This document shows, piece after piece, positions 44,635-53,150 of a stretch of 64,000 nt of DNA. The notes under the pieces were generated by a model. The model searched no databases. It was not told where the DNA came from and saw only the letters and a list, made by a program, of their open reading frames with translations. The stretch is from the NCBI GenBank assembly GCA_046317855.1, contig JBKCVM010000147.1, forward strand, positions 1 to 64,000, written 5' to 3'. Source of the stretch: CAIOHW01 sp046317855 (GTDB taxonomy: Bacteria; Bdellovibrionota; UBA1018). Both the position numbers and the translations under genes were made by a program. Position 1 is the stretch's first letter, and every line of letters begins with the position of its first letter.

Positions 44635-45258
44635 ATGCAACGTCGTTCTATCGTCTACGTGCTCACTTCATTGGTTTCGTTGGTTTCGTTATCGGGCACC
44701 CAAACAGCGTTTGCGCAGTCGATGCGCTCTGAGCTTTCGCAAGAATTTGTTTCTGACTACGCTGGCAGGCCTGCCGACTACGCCACCTTCATCAAGAGTG
44801 GGCTGATTGGCGCAGCCACTCAATGTGGCTTTGAGCTTTTAGATGGGCGAGATCAGCGTCTTCCGAGTGCGGTGCTTTCGCGTGACGTTGAGCAGGTGCT
44901 GGCTCGCGTGAAAGAGAATGGTAAAGTGATCCCTCACGTACTTTTTGACACTTTGGTCAGTCAGAACCGTCGAGACGTGACTTCGTTTGTCTGGAAAAAG
45001 AACGGAGGCCAGATCCTTGAAATGTCCGTGAACACTGACTTCAACGACATTGCCGTCCAGGCCCACTTGGGAGGACGAGTTGCTTTCTCTCGGAGCTCAC
45101 GCGGTAATCACGAAGTCCGAACCGAGTGGCGCGTGCGCGCTCCGAACGGAGGTGTCAAGAAGGTCACTGAAGACGAATTCCGTGACTATCTGAAGACGAG
45201 GGTCGTGGATTTTTACGGCGAGCGCATTTGTAGAGATCTCTACCGACCTGCAAATTAA
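44635..45258 (+). CDS. Exported protein of unknown function
   Basis: A 207-residue protein with a signal peptide (about 1-27, ending TAFAQ). The mature part has two cysteines, in TQCGFELLD and RICRDLY, near opposite ends, which could form one disulphide. Between them is mixed alpha-beta sequence without recognisable motifs. AGGGGGG precedes the ATG at 44635, and a plausible promoter lies at 44574. The gene at 45282 follows by 23 bases, so the two may be one operon. Confidence 0.72.
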   Translation: MQRRSIVYVLTSLVSLVSLSGTQTAFAQSMRSELSQEFVSDYAGRPADYATFIKSGLIGAATQCGFELLDGRDQRLPSAVLSRDVEQVLARVKENGKVIPHVLFDTLVSQNRRDVTSFVWKKNGGQILEMSVNTDFNDIAVQAHLGGRVAFSRSSRGNHEVRTEWRVRAPNGGVKKVTEDEFRDYLKTRVVDFYGERICRDLYRPAN

Positions 45259-45281
45259 GTGAGTTCACTGCGGGGGTGCTC

Positions 45282-45692
45282 ATGAGTCGGTGCCGGGTTT
45301 GGACTTTTCTGTTTCGTCTGTCACTCTGTCTCTTTTCTGTGGCTAGCCCCCACGCTCTGGGTTCTGTCCCAAGAGAAGACGAGTGGCGAGATGTTCCGTC
45401 AAGCTTGGAGTCGCCTCATCCCTATCCAAACCGGGCTAACCTGTTGTTTGAGGCCAGTGTTCCTGGGGCAAGATGGATGCGGGTGGTGTTCTCAAAAATC
45501 GAAACTGAGTTTTTCTACGACAAGATCACGATCGAAAATCCAGGCGGGCATGTTTTTGATTCGTTCACGGGTTTTCCAAAAAATCTGGTCAGCCTACCCG
45601 TGCCCGGGGAAGTGCTGATGATCCGACTTCGGTCAGACCGCACGACCCGGGGCTACGGATTTTCAGTGGCTAAGTTGCAATACTCCTTGTGA
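45282..45692 (+). CDS. Small exported protein with CUB-like C-terminus
   Basis: A 136-residue protein with a signal peptide (about 1-28, ending ALGSV). The mature domain of about 105 residues is beta-rich. Its end, RLRSDRTTRGYGFSVAKLQY, resembles the terminal strand of CUB-like jelly-roll domains, and FFYDKITIENPGGHVFDSF has the Asp/Glu turn of such folds. This is a weak resemblance and no function is claimed. The ATG at 45282 was chosen over the GTG at 45276. It follows the exported protein gene by 23 bases. Confidence 0.65.
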   Translation: MSRCRVWTFLFRLSLCLFSVASPHALGSVPREDEWRDVPSSLESPHPYPNRANLLFEASVPGARWMRVVFSKIETEFFYDKITIENPGGHVFDSFTGFPKNLVSLPVPGEVLMIRLRSDRTTRGYGFSVAKLQYSL

Positions 45693-45697
45693 GCTCC

Positions 45698-46504
45698 TCA
45701 GAGCCTCAGGCGTCGCCCCCGGCGGGACAACTCCTGCATGAAATGATTGAGCCGTACGGCCTGCGACCTTGAGAGAGAGCGTTGTGATTTGAATTCAAGC
45801 TGCGAGGGTTCGGTGGCGTTGGCAATCAGGCTTGTCATCATGCGCGGCGATACTTGCTGAAGCGCAGGCCCTACATCGACAAACACGGCCAGTCCGCTCT
45901 GACCGCTTTCTGATGAACTAAAAAGCCCAGCCACTCCACGAATTCCATGATCTCCAGTAAATGGAAAAAAGAGATCGGTACCGCCGATGGCTGATGCAAG
46001 GCGGTCAAATTCGCGGATGACGACCGCTGTTCCGACTAGGGCAGTTCTCTCTCCAAAGGCGACATAGGCACGGCTTCGTTCTTGAATAGGAATCGCCACG
46101 GCCGTGACGCCGGTAGGCAAAGCAACAGGAATGGGTTTGCCGTTGGGGAGCTGCGATGAGTCCACTGATCCGTTCAAGCCAGGGATCTCATCTAGATGAA
46201 TGCGCACACCGAGTTCAGTGCCGATGCCCAGGGCGTCTCTCATTGAAATCGCACCGTAAAAACGTCCAGGTTCTTTGGGGTCGGCAATCGGGACAACAAA
46301 TGAAGGGAGCTGAACGCCGGACGTGTTCAGCATCAGCTTAAGATCTCCAATGAGCTGTCCATTTTCTTCAGAGGTTTGAAACTTGGCCTGAGTGACAAAG
46401 CTTCCGGCCCCTTTCTTTCCGCAACCTGCGGCGTTCAGCGTCAGGGCAAAGAGGGCAGAAGAGAGAGCAAAAAGACGGGTTTGAGAATTGAGGGACTGGT
46501 TCAC
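45698..46504 (-). CDS. Lipoprotein, paralogue of the protein at 30.4 kb
   Basis: A 268-residue lipoprotein with GTG start and AAAGGAG upstream. A signal peptide ends LNAAGC, giving a lipidated Cys at about 28. The mature part shows, in the same order as the 30.4 kb protein, LPNGKPIPV, a strand RAYVAF followed by a helix, a glycine-rich turn with GVAGLF, LAVFVDV, and a final helix AVRLNHFMQEL. The protein is probably periplasmic and outer- or inner-membrane-anchored. No function is known. It converges with the CUB-like gene. Confidence 0.75.
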   Translation of the reverse strand: MNQSLNSQTRLFALSSALFALTLNAAGCGKKGAGSFVTQAKFQTSEENGQLIGDLKLMLNTSGVQLPSFVVPIADPKEPGRFYGAISMRDALGIGTELGVRIHLDEIPGLNGSVDSSQLPNGKPIPVALPTGVTAVAIPIQERSRAYVAFGERTALVGTAVVIREFDRLASAIGGTDLFFPFTGDHGIRGVAGLFSSSESGQSGLAVFVDVGPALQQVSPRMMTSLIANATEPSQLEFKSQRSLSRSQAVRLNHFMQELSRRGRRLRL

Positions 46505-46631
46505 GAGAAACTCCTTTCGGTACTGCCAGGGGTGGCTCGAGATTAGTTAATAATTTTTAACAATAATAAAAAATAAACGCCAGTTTTTTATGGGCGCCTA
46601 TAAAAACAAATAAAATCAAATATTTAACGAT
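46505..46631. other. AT-rich intergenic island
   Basis: A 127-base gap of which the part from about 46540 to 46631 is roughly 80 percent A+T, against mid-50s GC around it. It contains GGCGCC in TATGGGCGCCTATA, a weak hairpin that could end the minus-strand gene at 46632. No gene is seen in it. Confidence 0.5.
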
Positions 46632-47225
46632 TTACCAACTTTTGGATCGAATTGCTCCGGTGTCCTCGTCCACGCCACTAGCCGGCTGGCGCTGAGAGGG
46701 GGTGCTTGGAGTTTGGGCCGAGCGAGCTGGACTCGCAGTCTCTGAGCGCTCGGCCAGAGCGGGATGACCGTCGGGATAGAGTTGGGTAGGGGGCGCCTCG
46801 AGCGCGTACGAAACAAATGCTTTTTCGGGGGCGCCGTTTGTTACGATCCACTTGTCATACTCGGCTCCGCTCTGAGGGTCTTGGTAAACTTTGAACCCTT
46901 CGGCAATGGGGATCCCAAGAATGGCGCGACGAATCAGTTGCTCTTTGGGATTGGTCTTAAAGCGATATCCAATCACCATCACTTTTCCACCGTGTTTGGC
47001 GTCATCTAGCTGAAGTGCCAGACCTTGAAGCGCCCCCGCCGGGTATACGTGGATTTCGAGATTATCTTTCCACTCGATCACGTTCACTTTGGCGCGTGAC
47101 CTTCCGCGGCCATCCAGTCGGTCATAGTCATCGGCAAGGCCCCAAGAAATACTCGAAGAAATACTGAGAGCACCCATCGTAGCTGCCGATAAAAGAACAC
47201 TCACCCATACAAAAGATTTCTGCAT
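46632..47225 (-). CDS. Exported protein of unknown function
   Basis: A 197-residue protein with a signal peptide (about 1-30). The domain at about 40-150 is beta-rich and has GDARY-like features in ALQLDD and YRFKTNP, but no motif I recognise. The last 45 residues are Pro, Ser, Thr and Gln rich and look disordered. It has no cysteines. The ATG at 47225 is set by the start of the signal. It is divergent from the DUF4286 gene, with 186 bases between them. Confidence 0.68.
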   Translation of the reverse strand: MQKSFVWVSVLLSAATMGALSISSSISWGLADDYDRLDGRGRSRAKVNVIEWKDNLEIHVYPAGALQGLALQLDDAKHGGKVMVIGYRFKTNPKEQLIRRAILGIPIAEGFKVYQDPQSGAEYDKWIVTNGAPEKAFVSYALEAPPTQLYPDGHPALAERSETASPARSAQTPSTPSQRQPASGVDEDTGAIRSKSW

Positions 47226-47411
47226 GTCCTACTGATCGGCAGGCGGGTGCAGGCTCTCTACTGTGTCCAGAAAGACAATTTGAAAGAAATGAGGGGCTCC
47301 CCCTAAATCCTGGGGAGGATTCAATTTGGGGTGTAGTCTCTCGTGGGCGGTGGCTGAGAAATCAGCGAGGATTGTCGCAACCCCCCAGTTCAAAATGAAG
47401 GGAGTCGCAGG

Positions 47412-47711
47412 ATGATCTATGAAGTGAACATTAAAGTAGAGTCGCAAATTGCAGCTCAATATGCGGAGTTTTTAAAGAACCACATCCCAGAGCTACTCAA
47501 GATCGACGGCTTTGAATCGGCGGAGTGGTGGACTGAAGTCGATGCGGATCTGACCTCTGTCTTGTGGGTGATTCACTATCGGGTCAAGAGCCGGGCCCTG
47601 CTTGAGCGCTACCTTGCCGAGGACGCTCCGAGGATGCGAGCTGAGGCGATTGCTCGATTTGGTGAGCGTTTCTCTATTCGTCGTAGGATTTTGAGCCCTT
47701 ATCGTCCGTAA
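47412..47711 (+). CDS. DUF4286 family protein
   Basis: A 99-residue cytoplasmic protein matching DUF4286 in its start (MIYEVNIKV), the FLKNHIPELLKIDGF helix and the terminal RFSIRRRIL. The family is a small ferredoxin-like alpha-beta fold of unknown function. It overlaps the convergent diheme protein gene by 13 bases. The 186-base gap to the divergent gene holds no other feature that I can support. Confidence 0.85.
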   Translation: MIYEVNIKVESQIAAQYAEFLKNHIPELLKIDGFESAEWWTEVDADLTSVLWVIHYRVKSRALLERYLAEDAPRMRAEAIARFGERFSIRRRILSPYRP

Positions 47712-48508
47712 GGACCACTGTGGCAGGATACGCAGGCCTGGCCTAGATTTCGTGACTTCTCAAAAGCGTTAGGATCCCTGCGATGAGCGACGGTCAACAC
47801 CGCTTTGACATCATTTTTAAGAGCGCCAATCAGGTCACCATTTCCATGAAACACTCCGGTGGCTTCGAGAGCCTCAGAAATTCGAAGCATTTCAGTCGCG
47901 CTGAGTGAGAGGGCATCATAGTTTTCTCGTTGAGCCTCAAAACCAGTGACCAGAAAGTTATAACTGCTCGCGAGCCCGTGCATGTTCTTGCATAAGAAAG
48001 GGTTACGCCCAGGCTTGTTGCAGGCAGTGTGCACCACCTCCCAGTTGTAATTGGCAATATCGGTCCAAAGGTGTCCGCTTGCGGCACCTGTTCCCTGACC
48101 CGTATGACAGGCGGCGCATTGGGCCTTGATCTGGTTTGCCGTAACGAGCGCATTTGGGCTGGATTTTGTGGCCTCCGCAGCTAAGCGTGTAGTCTTCTCG
48201 ATCACTGCTTTGAGCGGACTCAAGTGATTTTCAGGTGCGCCGCTCGCCGATTCTTTGAGCGCATCTTGTGCCACCGCGGCCATGTCTAACCCAAGAGCCG
48301 CAAGTAAAGGATAGTTGACCTGCAACAGCTCGCGTTGGGCTTCTAAGAAGTTGAGCCCGCTGCGCAGATGGTTCATCTGGCGGCAAAGTTTCTGGTTGCG
48401 CACGGGGTCATCGCACAGGCCTGCCCTTGCAGAAGCCGGCATGAGGATTTGAGAGCCCAGCAGTACAGTAGCGCCAACCCAGAGGATGATTCCTTTTTGC
48501 TTTGTCAT
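47699..48508 (-). CDS. Duplicated diheme c-type cytochrome-like exported protein
   Basis: A 269-residue protein with signal peptide (about 1-29) and two internal repeats of about 125 residues. Each begins with LCRQMNHLRSGLNFL or LCKNMHGLASSYNFL and ends in a CxxCH haem motif: CAACH at 131-135 and CVSCH at 259-263. The haems attach in the periplasm. Each repeat resembles a monohaem four-helix cytochrome like cytochrome c prime, but this is by pattern only. It likely carries electrons to an unknown acceptor. It converges with DUF4286. Confidence 0.75.
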   Translation of the reverse strand: MTKQKGIILWVGATVLLGSQILMPASARAGLCDDPVRNQKLCRQMNHLRSGLNFLEAQRELLQVNYPLLAALGLDMAAVAQDALKESASGAPENHLSPLKAVIEKTTRLAAEATKSSPNALVTANQIKAQCAACHTGQGTGAASGHLWTDIANYNWEVVHTACNKPGRNPFLCKNMHGLASSYNFLVTGFEAQRENYDALSLSATEMLRISEALEATGVFHGNGDLIGALKNDVKAVLTVAHRRDPNAFEKSRNLGQACVSCHSGPYGR

Positions 48509-48579
48509 GGCGATCTTCTCCGCTGGAAGGGCTTGCCACTCCAGTCAAGTTTTTGCAAACCCCTGAGAAAAAACACGGC

Positions 48580-49803
48580 TCAGAGAGGTCTCAGGGCTTG
48601 AAAATCGAACTCTGTGGTCACCATGAAGTGATCGGAGGGGTCGGTTTTGCGTCTGCGAAAGCTCTGAGGAACGGGCTTGGGTTTTCCGTGTGTATCGAGA
48701 TACGGGATGATTTGGGCTTGCTTGATCCATTCGGTTGAATTTGGGCCTCCCGAGACCAAGATCGCATCCAGCTGCAAGAAGACGGGGGCCTCTTCTGCTG
48801 GAAAATAAGTGTGAGTGATCCGCTCTTCGATCGGGACGCTTTTAGTCTGAGGAGCGAGATCAAAAGTGTCTTTTAATTTAGCCAGTTCTCGAAGGGGTTG
48901 AAAAGCTGCTGCGTTACGAACGTCGTCATTAAAATCAGCTGCAAAGAATATTGGAACTTGGTCTCCAAACTGATGACGATAGTGGGCAATCACTTGGGCT
49001 GCAGTGAGGGCTTCTTGCGCGCGGATTGCTGCAGTGTCCTGGCCTGCGCTGTCTAGCCGTTTAGATTTAAAGTGGGAGCCGGCCACTAAGAAGCGTGGAG
49101 GATCGCTCGGCTTTGAGCCAATTTCTCGGATGATAGCAACTGCGAGGTCTCTAGAAAAAACAGTTCTTTCTAGGGATGGATCTAGGGATGGATGCGCGAT
49201 ATTTCTAAAGCTTTGGATTTCAATTTCGAACGGGAGATCTTTTTTAAAGAGAAAACCGACCTGAATGAACGGGTCGTTTCCCTCGATGACGGCCGGAACG
49301 TATTTTCCGTTCAAGTGATGGAGGTTGAGGTGATCTAAGAGCGCATGGCTTTCGACCTCTTGAATGACGAGAATGTCTGGATTGGCCCGAAGAATCGTAG
49401 AAGCGATTCTTTGAACGTCGTGAAGAGGTTTGGCAATTTGCCCATCCGGAGCGCCTGCAGAAAACGAGAGTGCCTCGGTGCCCGGATCTCGGAGTAGACG
49501 TTCTTTTGCTGCTGGACTCACGAGATTGTGAACGTTGTACTGGCCCAATGTCAGGGTTGAAATACTGCGATTTGGGCCCAGCGACAGAGTGACTCTGGGA
49601 CCCCAGTCTGGCAAGCGATTAGGTTTTTTGAGGCCGGCGATGGGTTCACTGAGCCCTGGCGCAAGGGGGTGTTTGGGTGTGGCCACAAAGGCCAGAAGCA
49701 TCTTTGGGCAGTTGGGCCCGCCCGCTAGAGTCAGGTTAGGGGCCAAGAGCGACAGGGCCGCTGCTTTGAGAAGAGCTATAGAATAGCCTTTAAGACCAAG
49801 CAC
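48580..49803 (-). CDS. Exported endonuclease/exonuclease/phosphatase (EEP) family protein 2
   Basis: A 407-residue secreted protein, GTG start, with signal peptide (about 1-27). EEP motifs: QYNVHNLV near 88, VIQEVES near 147 (catalytic Glu), ADFND near 290 and SDHFMV near 393. The insertion between the first two motifs is larger than in EEP 1, and the protein looks like extracellular nuclease ExeM-type domains without the oligonucleotide-binding part. Secretion of two EEP enzymes suggests extracellular nucleic acid or lipid attack, but specificity is unknown. It is divergent from the pilin gene. Confidence 0.84.
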   Translation of the reverse strand: MLGLKGYSIALLKAAALSLLAPNLTLAGGPNCPKMLLAFVATPKHPLAPGLSEPIAGLKKPNRLPDWGPRVTLSLGPNRSISTLTLGQYNVHNLVSPAAKERLLRDPGTEALSFSAGAPDGQIAKPLHDVQRIASTILRANPDILVIQEVESHALLDHLNLHHLNGKYVPAVIEGNDPFIQVGFLFKKDLPFEIEIQSFRNIAHPSLDPSLERTVFSRDLAVAIIREIGSKPSDPPRFLVAGSHFKSKRLDSAGQDTAAIRAQEALTAAQVIAHYRHQFGDQVPIFFAADFNDDVRNAAAFQPLRELAKLKDTFDLAPQTKSVPIEERITHTYFPAEEAPVFLQLDAILVSGGPNSTEWIKQAQIIPYLDTHGKPKPVPQSFRRRKTDPSDHFMVTTEFDFQALRPL

Positions 49804-49875
49804 TTGAAACCCCTCACCTCGAATTCTTGGCAGAACTTCCCAGTTTCTGCCCGATTCGATACACTGAAGGGAGGT

Positions 49876-50541
49876 ATGAAGTCGAGCCGGGACTATCGCG
49901 GCTATCGCGACTATAAAGATGCTCTTTTGGAACGTCTCCTGCGCATTCCGAGGTTCAATTTTTTGGAAAACGCCGGCGGTTTTAGCTTGATAGAGCTCAT
50001 GGTCAGCGTGGCAGTGATTGGGGTACTGGCCGCCGTTGCCGTCCCTAAGTTCCAGAATTTTCAGCGTAAAGCTAAGGCCGTCGAAGCCAAGATTCAGCTT
50101 GGGGCGGCCTTTCGGTCTGAGAAGATTTTTTTTACCTCCTCGGGGCAGTACTCAGTTTGCTTGGCTGAACTGGGGTTTTCTCCGGGGTCAGGTCGTCGCA
50201 GATTTACTGTAGGCTTTATGCCGAGCGGCAATTTTGACTCCTTTAAGGGAGGCTTGACCTGCACGCAAGGCGAGGGGGCTACTTTTTTTCAGCCGCTGGG
50301 GGGGCCTGCGCCTTCGTTGATGACTTGGACGGATATTAATGCATCGGGCTTTAGGATTGGGGCTCTTGGAAATCTGGACTTGGCCTCCCTCGGGCTCTTT
50401 AACACTGCTTGGGCACAGGAAATGGGTTCTGCTGGCCAATCGTCGGGACCGATTGATGGCTTTCAAGTAGACCAAGAGGGTAGCATCACCGAGGTTAGTG
50501 AGGCGTTGATAAGAGGTCCTTTACAGGGTGCATCCTTCTAG
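49876..50541 (+). CDS. Type IV prepilin-like protein with a 35-residue leader
   Basis: A 221-residue prepilin. The cleavage motif GG/FSLIELMVSVAVIGVLA follows a leader of 35 residues, much longer than the usual 6 to 15, with Glu at +5 intact. The mature domain of about 185 residues has the pilin N-terminal helix, the cysteine pair of a D-region loop (SVC and LTC) and a long tail. GGAGGT before ATG 49876 decides the start; the TTG at 49804 would lengthen the leader to about 59. It could be a pilin or a pseudopilin; no other T4P gene lies nearby. Confidence 0.85.
   Translation: MKSSRDYRGYRDYKDALLERLLRIPRFNFLENAGGFSLIELMVSVAVIGVLAAVAVPKFQNFQRKAKAVEAKIQLGAAFRSEKIFFTSSGQYSVCLAELGFSPGSGRRRFTVGFMPSGNFDSFKGGLTCTQGEGATFFQPLGGPAPSLMTWTDINASGFRIGALGNLDLASLGLFNTAWAQEMGSAGQSSGPIDGFQVDQEGSITEVSEALIRGPLQGASF
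49891..49917 (+). repeat. Short tandem repeat in the prepilin leader
   Basis: Three 9-base units, GACTATCGC, GGCTATCGC and GACTATAAA, encode the D/G-Y-R/K repeats of the leader peptide. Copies 1 and 2 differ at one base. Slippage here would change leader length in frame. Confidence 0.6.
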
Positions 50542-50557
50542 AAAAATTTTGTTTTCT
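50540..50557 (+). promoter_or_regulatory. Inverted repeat before the uricolytic operon
   Basis: AGAAAA and TTTTCT flank 6 bases in AGAAAAATTTTGTTTTCT, between the pilin stop and puuD. It could be an operator of the operon or a weak hairpin after the pilin gene. No other regulator gene is near. Confidence 0.3.
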
Positions 50558-50574
50558 GAAGCAAGACTCTGCCT

Positions 50575-51786
50575 ATGTCTGCAGGCTTGCTCTCGCACCT
50601 CCAAGATTGGCTAAGTTTGTCTCTGCGCTGGGTTCACCTGGTGGCCGGTATTTCGTGGATCGGAAGTTCGTTTTACTTTATGTGGCTGGATGCCAGCCTC
50701 GAGCCGCCTGAGGCCACCGATACTGAAGCTCAAAAACGGGTCGAAGGTCAGCTTTGGATGGTCCACAGCGGTGGCTTTTATCAGGTTCAGAAAAGAAAAA
50801 TTCGTCCGGGCGAAATGCCCAAGACCCTGCACTGGTTCAAGTGGGAGGCCATGTTCACGGTCCTCACGGGTCTGGCCCTACTAGTGAACCTCTACTACCT
50901 TACGGGCGGAGTTTATCTGCTCGACTCGAACGTCTCGAGCATCTCACTTGGTGCAGCGTCTGCACTGGGGCTCGGGATTCTGGCGGTCTCGTGGTTTGCT
51001 TATGACGCTCTCTGGAATTCTAACTTTGCCCAATCCCGCTCGGGTCTTGCGACCACACTTTGCTACGTGGCGCTTGTGGCGATGGTCATAGGCCTCTGCA
51101 AGACTCTGAGCGGCAGAGCGGCATTCATCCATGTGGGCGCGGTGATGGGCACAATCATGGTGCTCAACGTCTGGGTGCGCATTCTCCCCGCGCAGCAGAA
51201 GATGATTGATGCAACGGCCGAGGGCAAGATCCCTGATTATGGCCATGGTCTGGCTGCCAAGCGCCGCTCCGTTCACAATAGCTACATGACCTTTCCTGTG
51301 CTCTTTGTGATGCTGAGTAACCACTACTCTATGACTTTTGGTCATGCGCAAAACTGGCTCATATTGCTCCTGCTTATTTTTGCAGGTGCGGCGATCCGTC
51401 ACGTGATGATCGGAAAATCGGCAAACGCCAGGTGGGCCGCGCTTCCGGCTGCAGCAGCCCTTCTTGGGGTGATCGGGATGACTGCGCCCGCTGGGGCATT
51501 GCAATCAGCAGAGCTCGGTGAGCCTATAGCGTATTCTGAGGTCCATTCTATTATTGAGCGGCGTTGTACTCAGTGCCACTCGTCGCAGCCGACAGATGAT
51601 GTATTCAAGGTAGCTCCCAATGGCGTGATGTTTGATGCACCAGAAAAAGTAAAAGCAATGGCTGAAAAAATTCAGTTTCGTGTGGTGATCACCAAGACCA
51701 TGCCTATGAATAACAAGACAGGCATCACTGATGATGAGCGAGAGGTTCTCTCAAAATGGATCAGGCAGGGGGCTAAACTTCAGTGA
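50575..51786 (+). CDS. puuD: Membrane urate oxidase PuuD with C-terminal cytochrome c domain
   Basis: A 403-residue inner-membrane enzyme that oxidises urate to 5-hydroxyisourate. The first 300 residues carry about eight membrane helices and HWFKWEAMFTVLTGL, a PuuD hallmark. Residues about 320-403 are a soluble c-type domain with CTQCH at C331-H335, through which electrons pass to the respiratory chain instead of O2. This makes urate breakdown respiratory. The ATG at 50575 has no good ribosome binding site. It starts a run of genes that overlap by 4 bases. Confidence 0.9.
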   Translation: MSAGLLSHLQDWLSLSLRWVHLVAGISWIGSSFYFMWLDASLEPPEATDTEAQKRVEGQLWMVHSGGFYQVQKRKIRPGEMPKTLHWFKWEAMFTVLTGLALLVNLYYLTGGVYLLDSNVSSISLGAASALGLGILAVSWFAYDALWNSNFAQSRSGLATTLCYVALVAMVIGLCKTLSGRAAFIHVGAVMGTIMVLNVWVRILPAQQKMIDATAEGKIPDYGHGLAAKRRSVHNSYMTFPVLFVMLSNHYSMTFGHAQNWLILLLLIFAGAAIRHVMIGKSANARWAALPAAAALLGVIGMTAPAGALQSAELGEPIAYSEVHSIIERRCTQCHSSQPTDDVFKVAPNGVMFDAPEKVKAMAEKIQFRVVITKTMPMNNKTGITDDEREVLSKWIRQGAKLQ

Positions 51787-53150
51787 GTCTTTTAGCGGAA
51801 AAAAATCATTTCTGGGTCCGCGGCTCACAAGTAGTGCTGCCGTTTTCAAGCGCTCCAAAGCCGGCAGCTTTTGAGGTCCGAGACGGAAAAATAATTCAAG
51901 TGCTTGCCTCTGACACTTCGGTCCCAGATCAGAGTCTGCCTGTCCTGAGTATCAAGCGCGCGCTGGTGCTGCCGGGTCTTGTCGATACTCATGCCCACAT
52001 CAATGAGCCGGGGCGCACTGAGTGGGAAGGATTTGAAACCGCGACTCGTGCTGCAGCAGCTGGCGGAATTACAACCGTGATTGATATGCCGCTGAATTCA
52101 ATTCCGGCAACCACTTCTCTAGCAGCACTCGAGGCAAAGGCGGCTGCGGCTGTGGGCAAGTGCCAGATTGATTATGGATTTTGGGGAGGAGTGGTTCCAG
52201 GCAATGCGTCTGAGCTGGAGCCCATGGTTCGTGCAGGGGTTTTTGGGTTTAAGTGTTTTTTGTGTCCCTCGGGTGTGGATGAGTTTGAGCATGTCGTTGA
52301 GAAAGACCTCACAGTAGCGATGCCGATCCTTGCACGGCTGGGGGTTCCGCTTCTTGTTCATGCCGAGATCGAATCACCCGTCATGCAGTCCAAGAAAGAT
52401 CCACGGACCTATCGAAGCTTTTTGGAATCCCGGCCCCAAAAGTGGGAGGTCGATGCGATTCGTATGATGATCAAGCTGGCGCGACAAACCGGTTGTCGAA
52501 CTCACATCGTGCACCTTTCGGCATCGGATGCCCTGGCGGATCTGGCTGAGGCGCGGCGGGCCGGAGTTCCAATCACTGCTGAAACTTGCCCTCATTATCT
52601 TGCGTTCAGTGCCGAAGAAATTCAGGACGGTGCCACCCACTTTAAGTGCTGTCCTCCGATTCGTGAGGCCTCGAATCGTGAAGAACTTTGGAAGGGGCTC
52701 ACCCGTCGTGACATTGAGTTCGTGGTCTCGGATCACTCGCCGTGCACACCCTCGCTCAAGCTGAGTGAAACCGGAGATTTTGCAAAAGCCTGGGGTGGAA
52801 TTTCGGGGCTTCAGTTTGGCCTTCCGGTTGTTTGGACTGAGCTTAGGTCACGCGGTTTTTCTGCTGGTGATCTGGCTCAGTGGATGAGTTCGCGCACCGC
52901 AGCCTTTTTAGGACTGGGTAGGCGCAAAGGTGCGATTGCCCCGGGTATGGACGCCGACTTCGTGGTCTTTGATCCGGAGGCAGAAAGCTCGATTGATGAA
53001 ACCCAGGTGCTGCATCGCCACAAGCTCACGCCGTATTCAGGCCGTCAGGTGCAAGGCAGGGTGCTCCAGACTTTTCTGGGTGGGGTGGAGATCCTGCCCG
53101 GGAGCGCTCCTCGGGGGCAGCAGCTTAAGTTTGAAAGGCAGGACAAATGA
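51783..53150 (+). CDS. allB: Allantoinase
   Basis: A 455-residue cytoplasmic amidohydrolase that opens allantoin to allantoate. The metal-binding DTHAHINEPGRTEWEGFE lies at about 63-80, the carboxylated lysine in GFKCFL near 157, HAEIES near 195, HLSASDA near 245 and SDHSPC near 318. The length fits AllB. It starts at a GTG overlapping puuD as GTGA. The next gene starts in its stop as ATGA. Confidence 0.93.
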   Translation: MSLLAEKNHFWVRGSQVVLPFSSAPKPAAFEVRDGKIIQVLASDTSVPDQSLPVLSIKRALVLPGLVDTHAHINEPGRTEWEGFETATRAAAAGGITTVIDMPLNSIPATTSLAALEAKAAAAVGKCQIDYGFWGGVVPGNASELEPMVRAGVFGFKCFLCPSGVDEFEHVVEKDLTVAMPILARLGVPLLVHAEIESPVMQSKKDPRTYRSFLESRPQKWEVDAIRMMIKLARQTGCRTHIVHLSASDALADLAEARRAGVPITAETCPHYLAFSAEEIQDGATHFKCCPPIREASNREELWKGLTRRDIEFVVSDHSPCTPSLKLSETGDFAKAWGGISGLQFGLPVVWTELRSRGFSAGDLAQWMSSRTAAFLGLGRRKGAIAPGMDADFVVFDPEAESSIDETQVLHRHKLTPYSGRQVQGRVLQTFLGGVEILPGSAPRGQQLKFERQDK

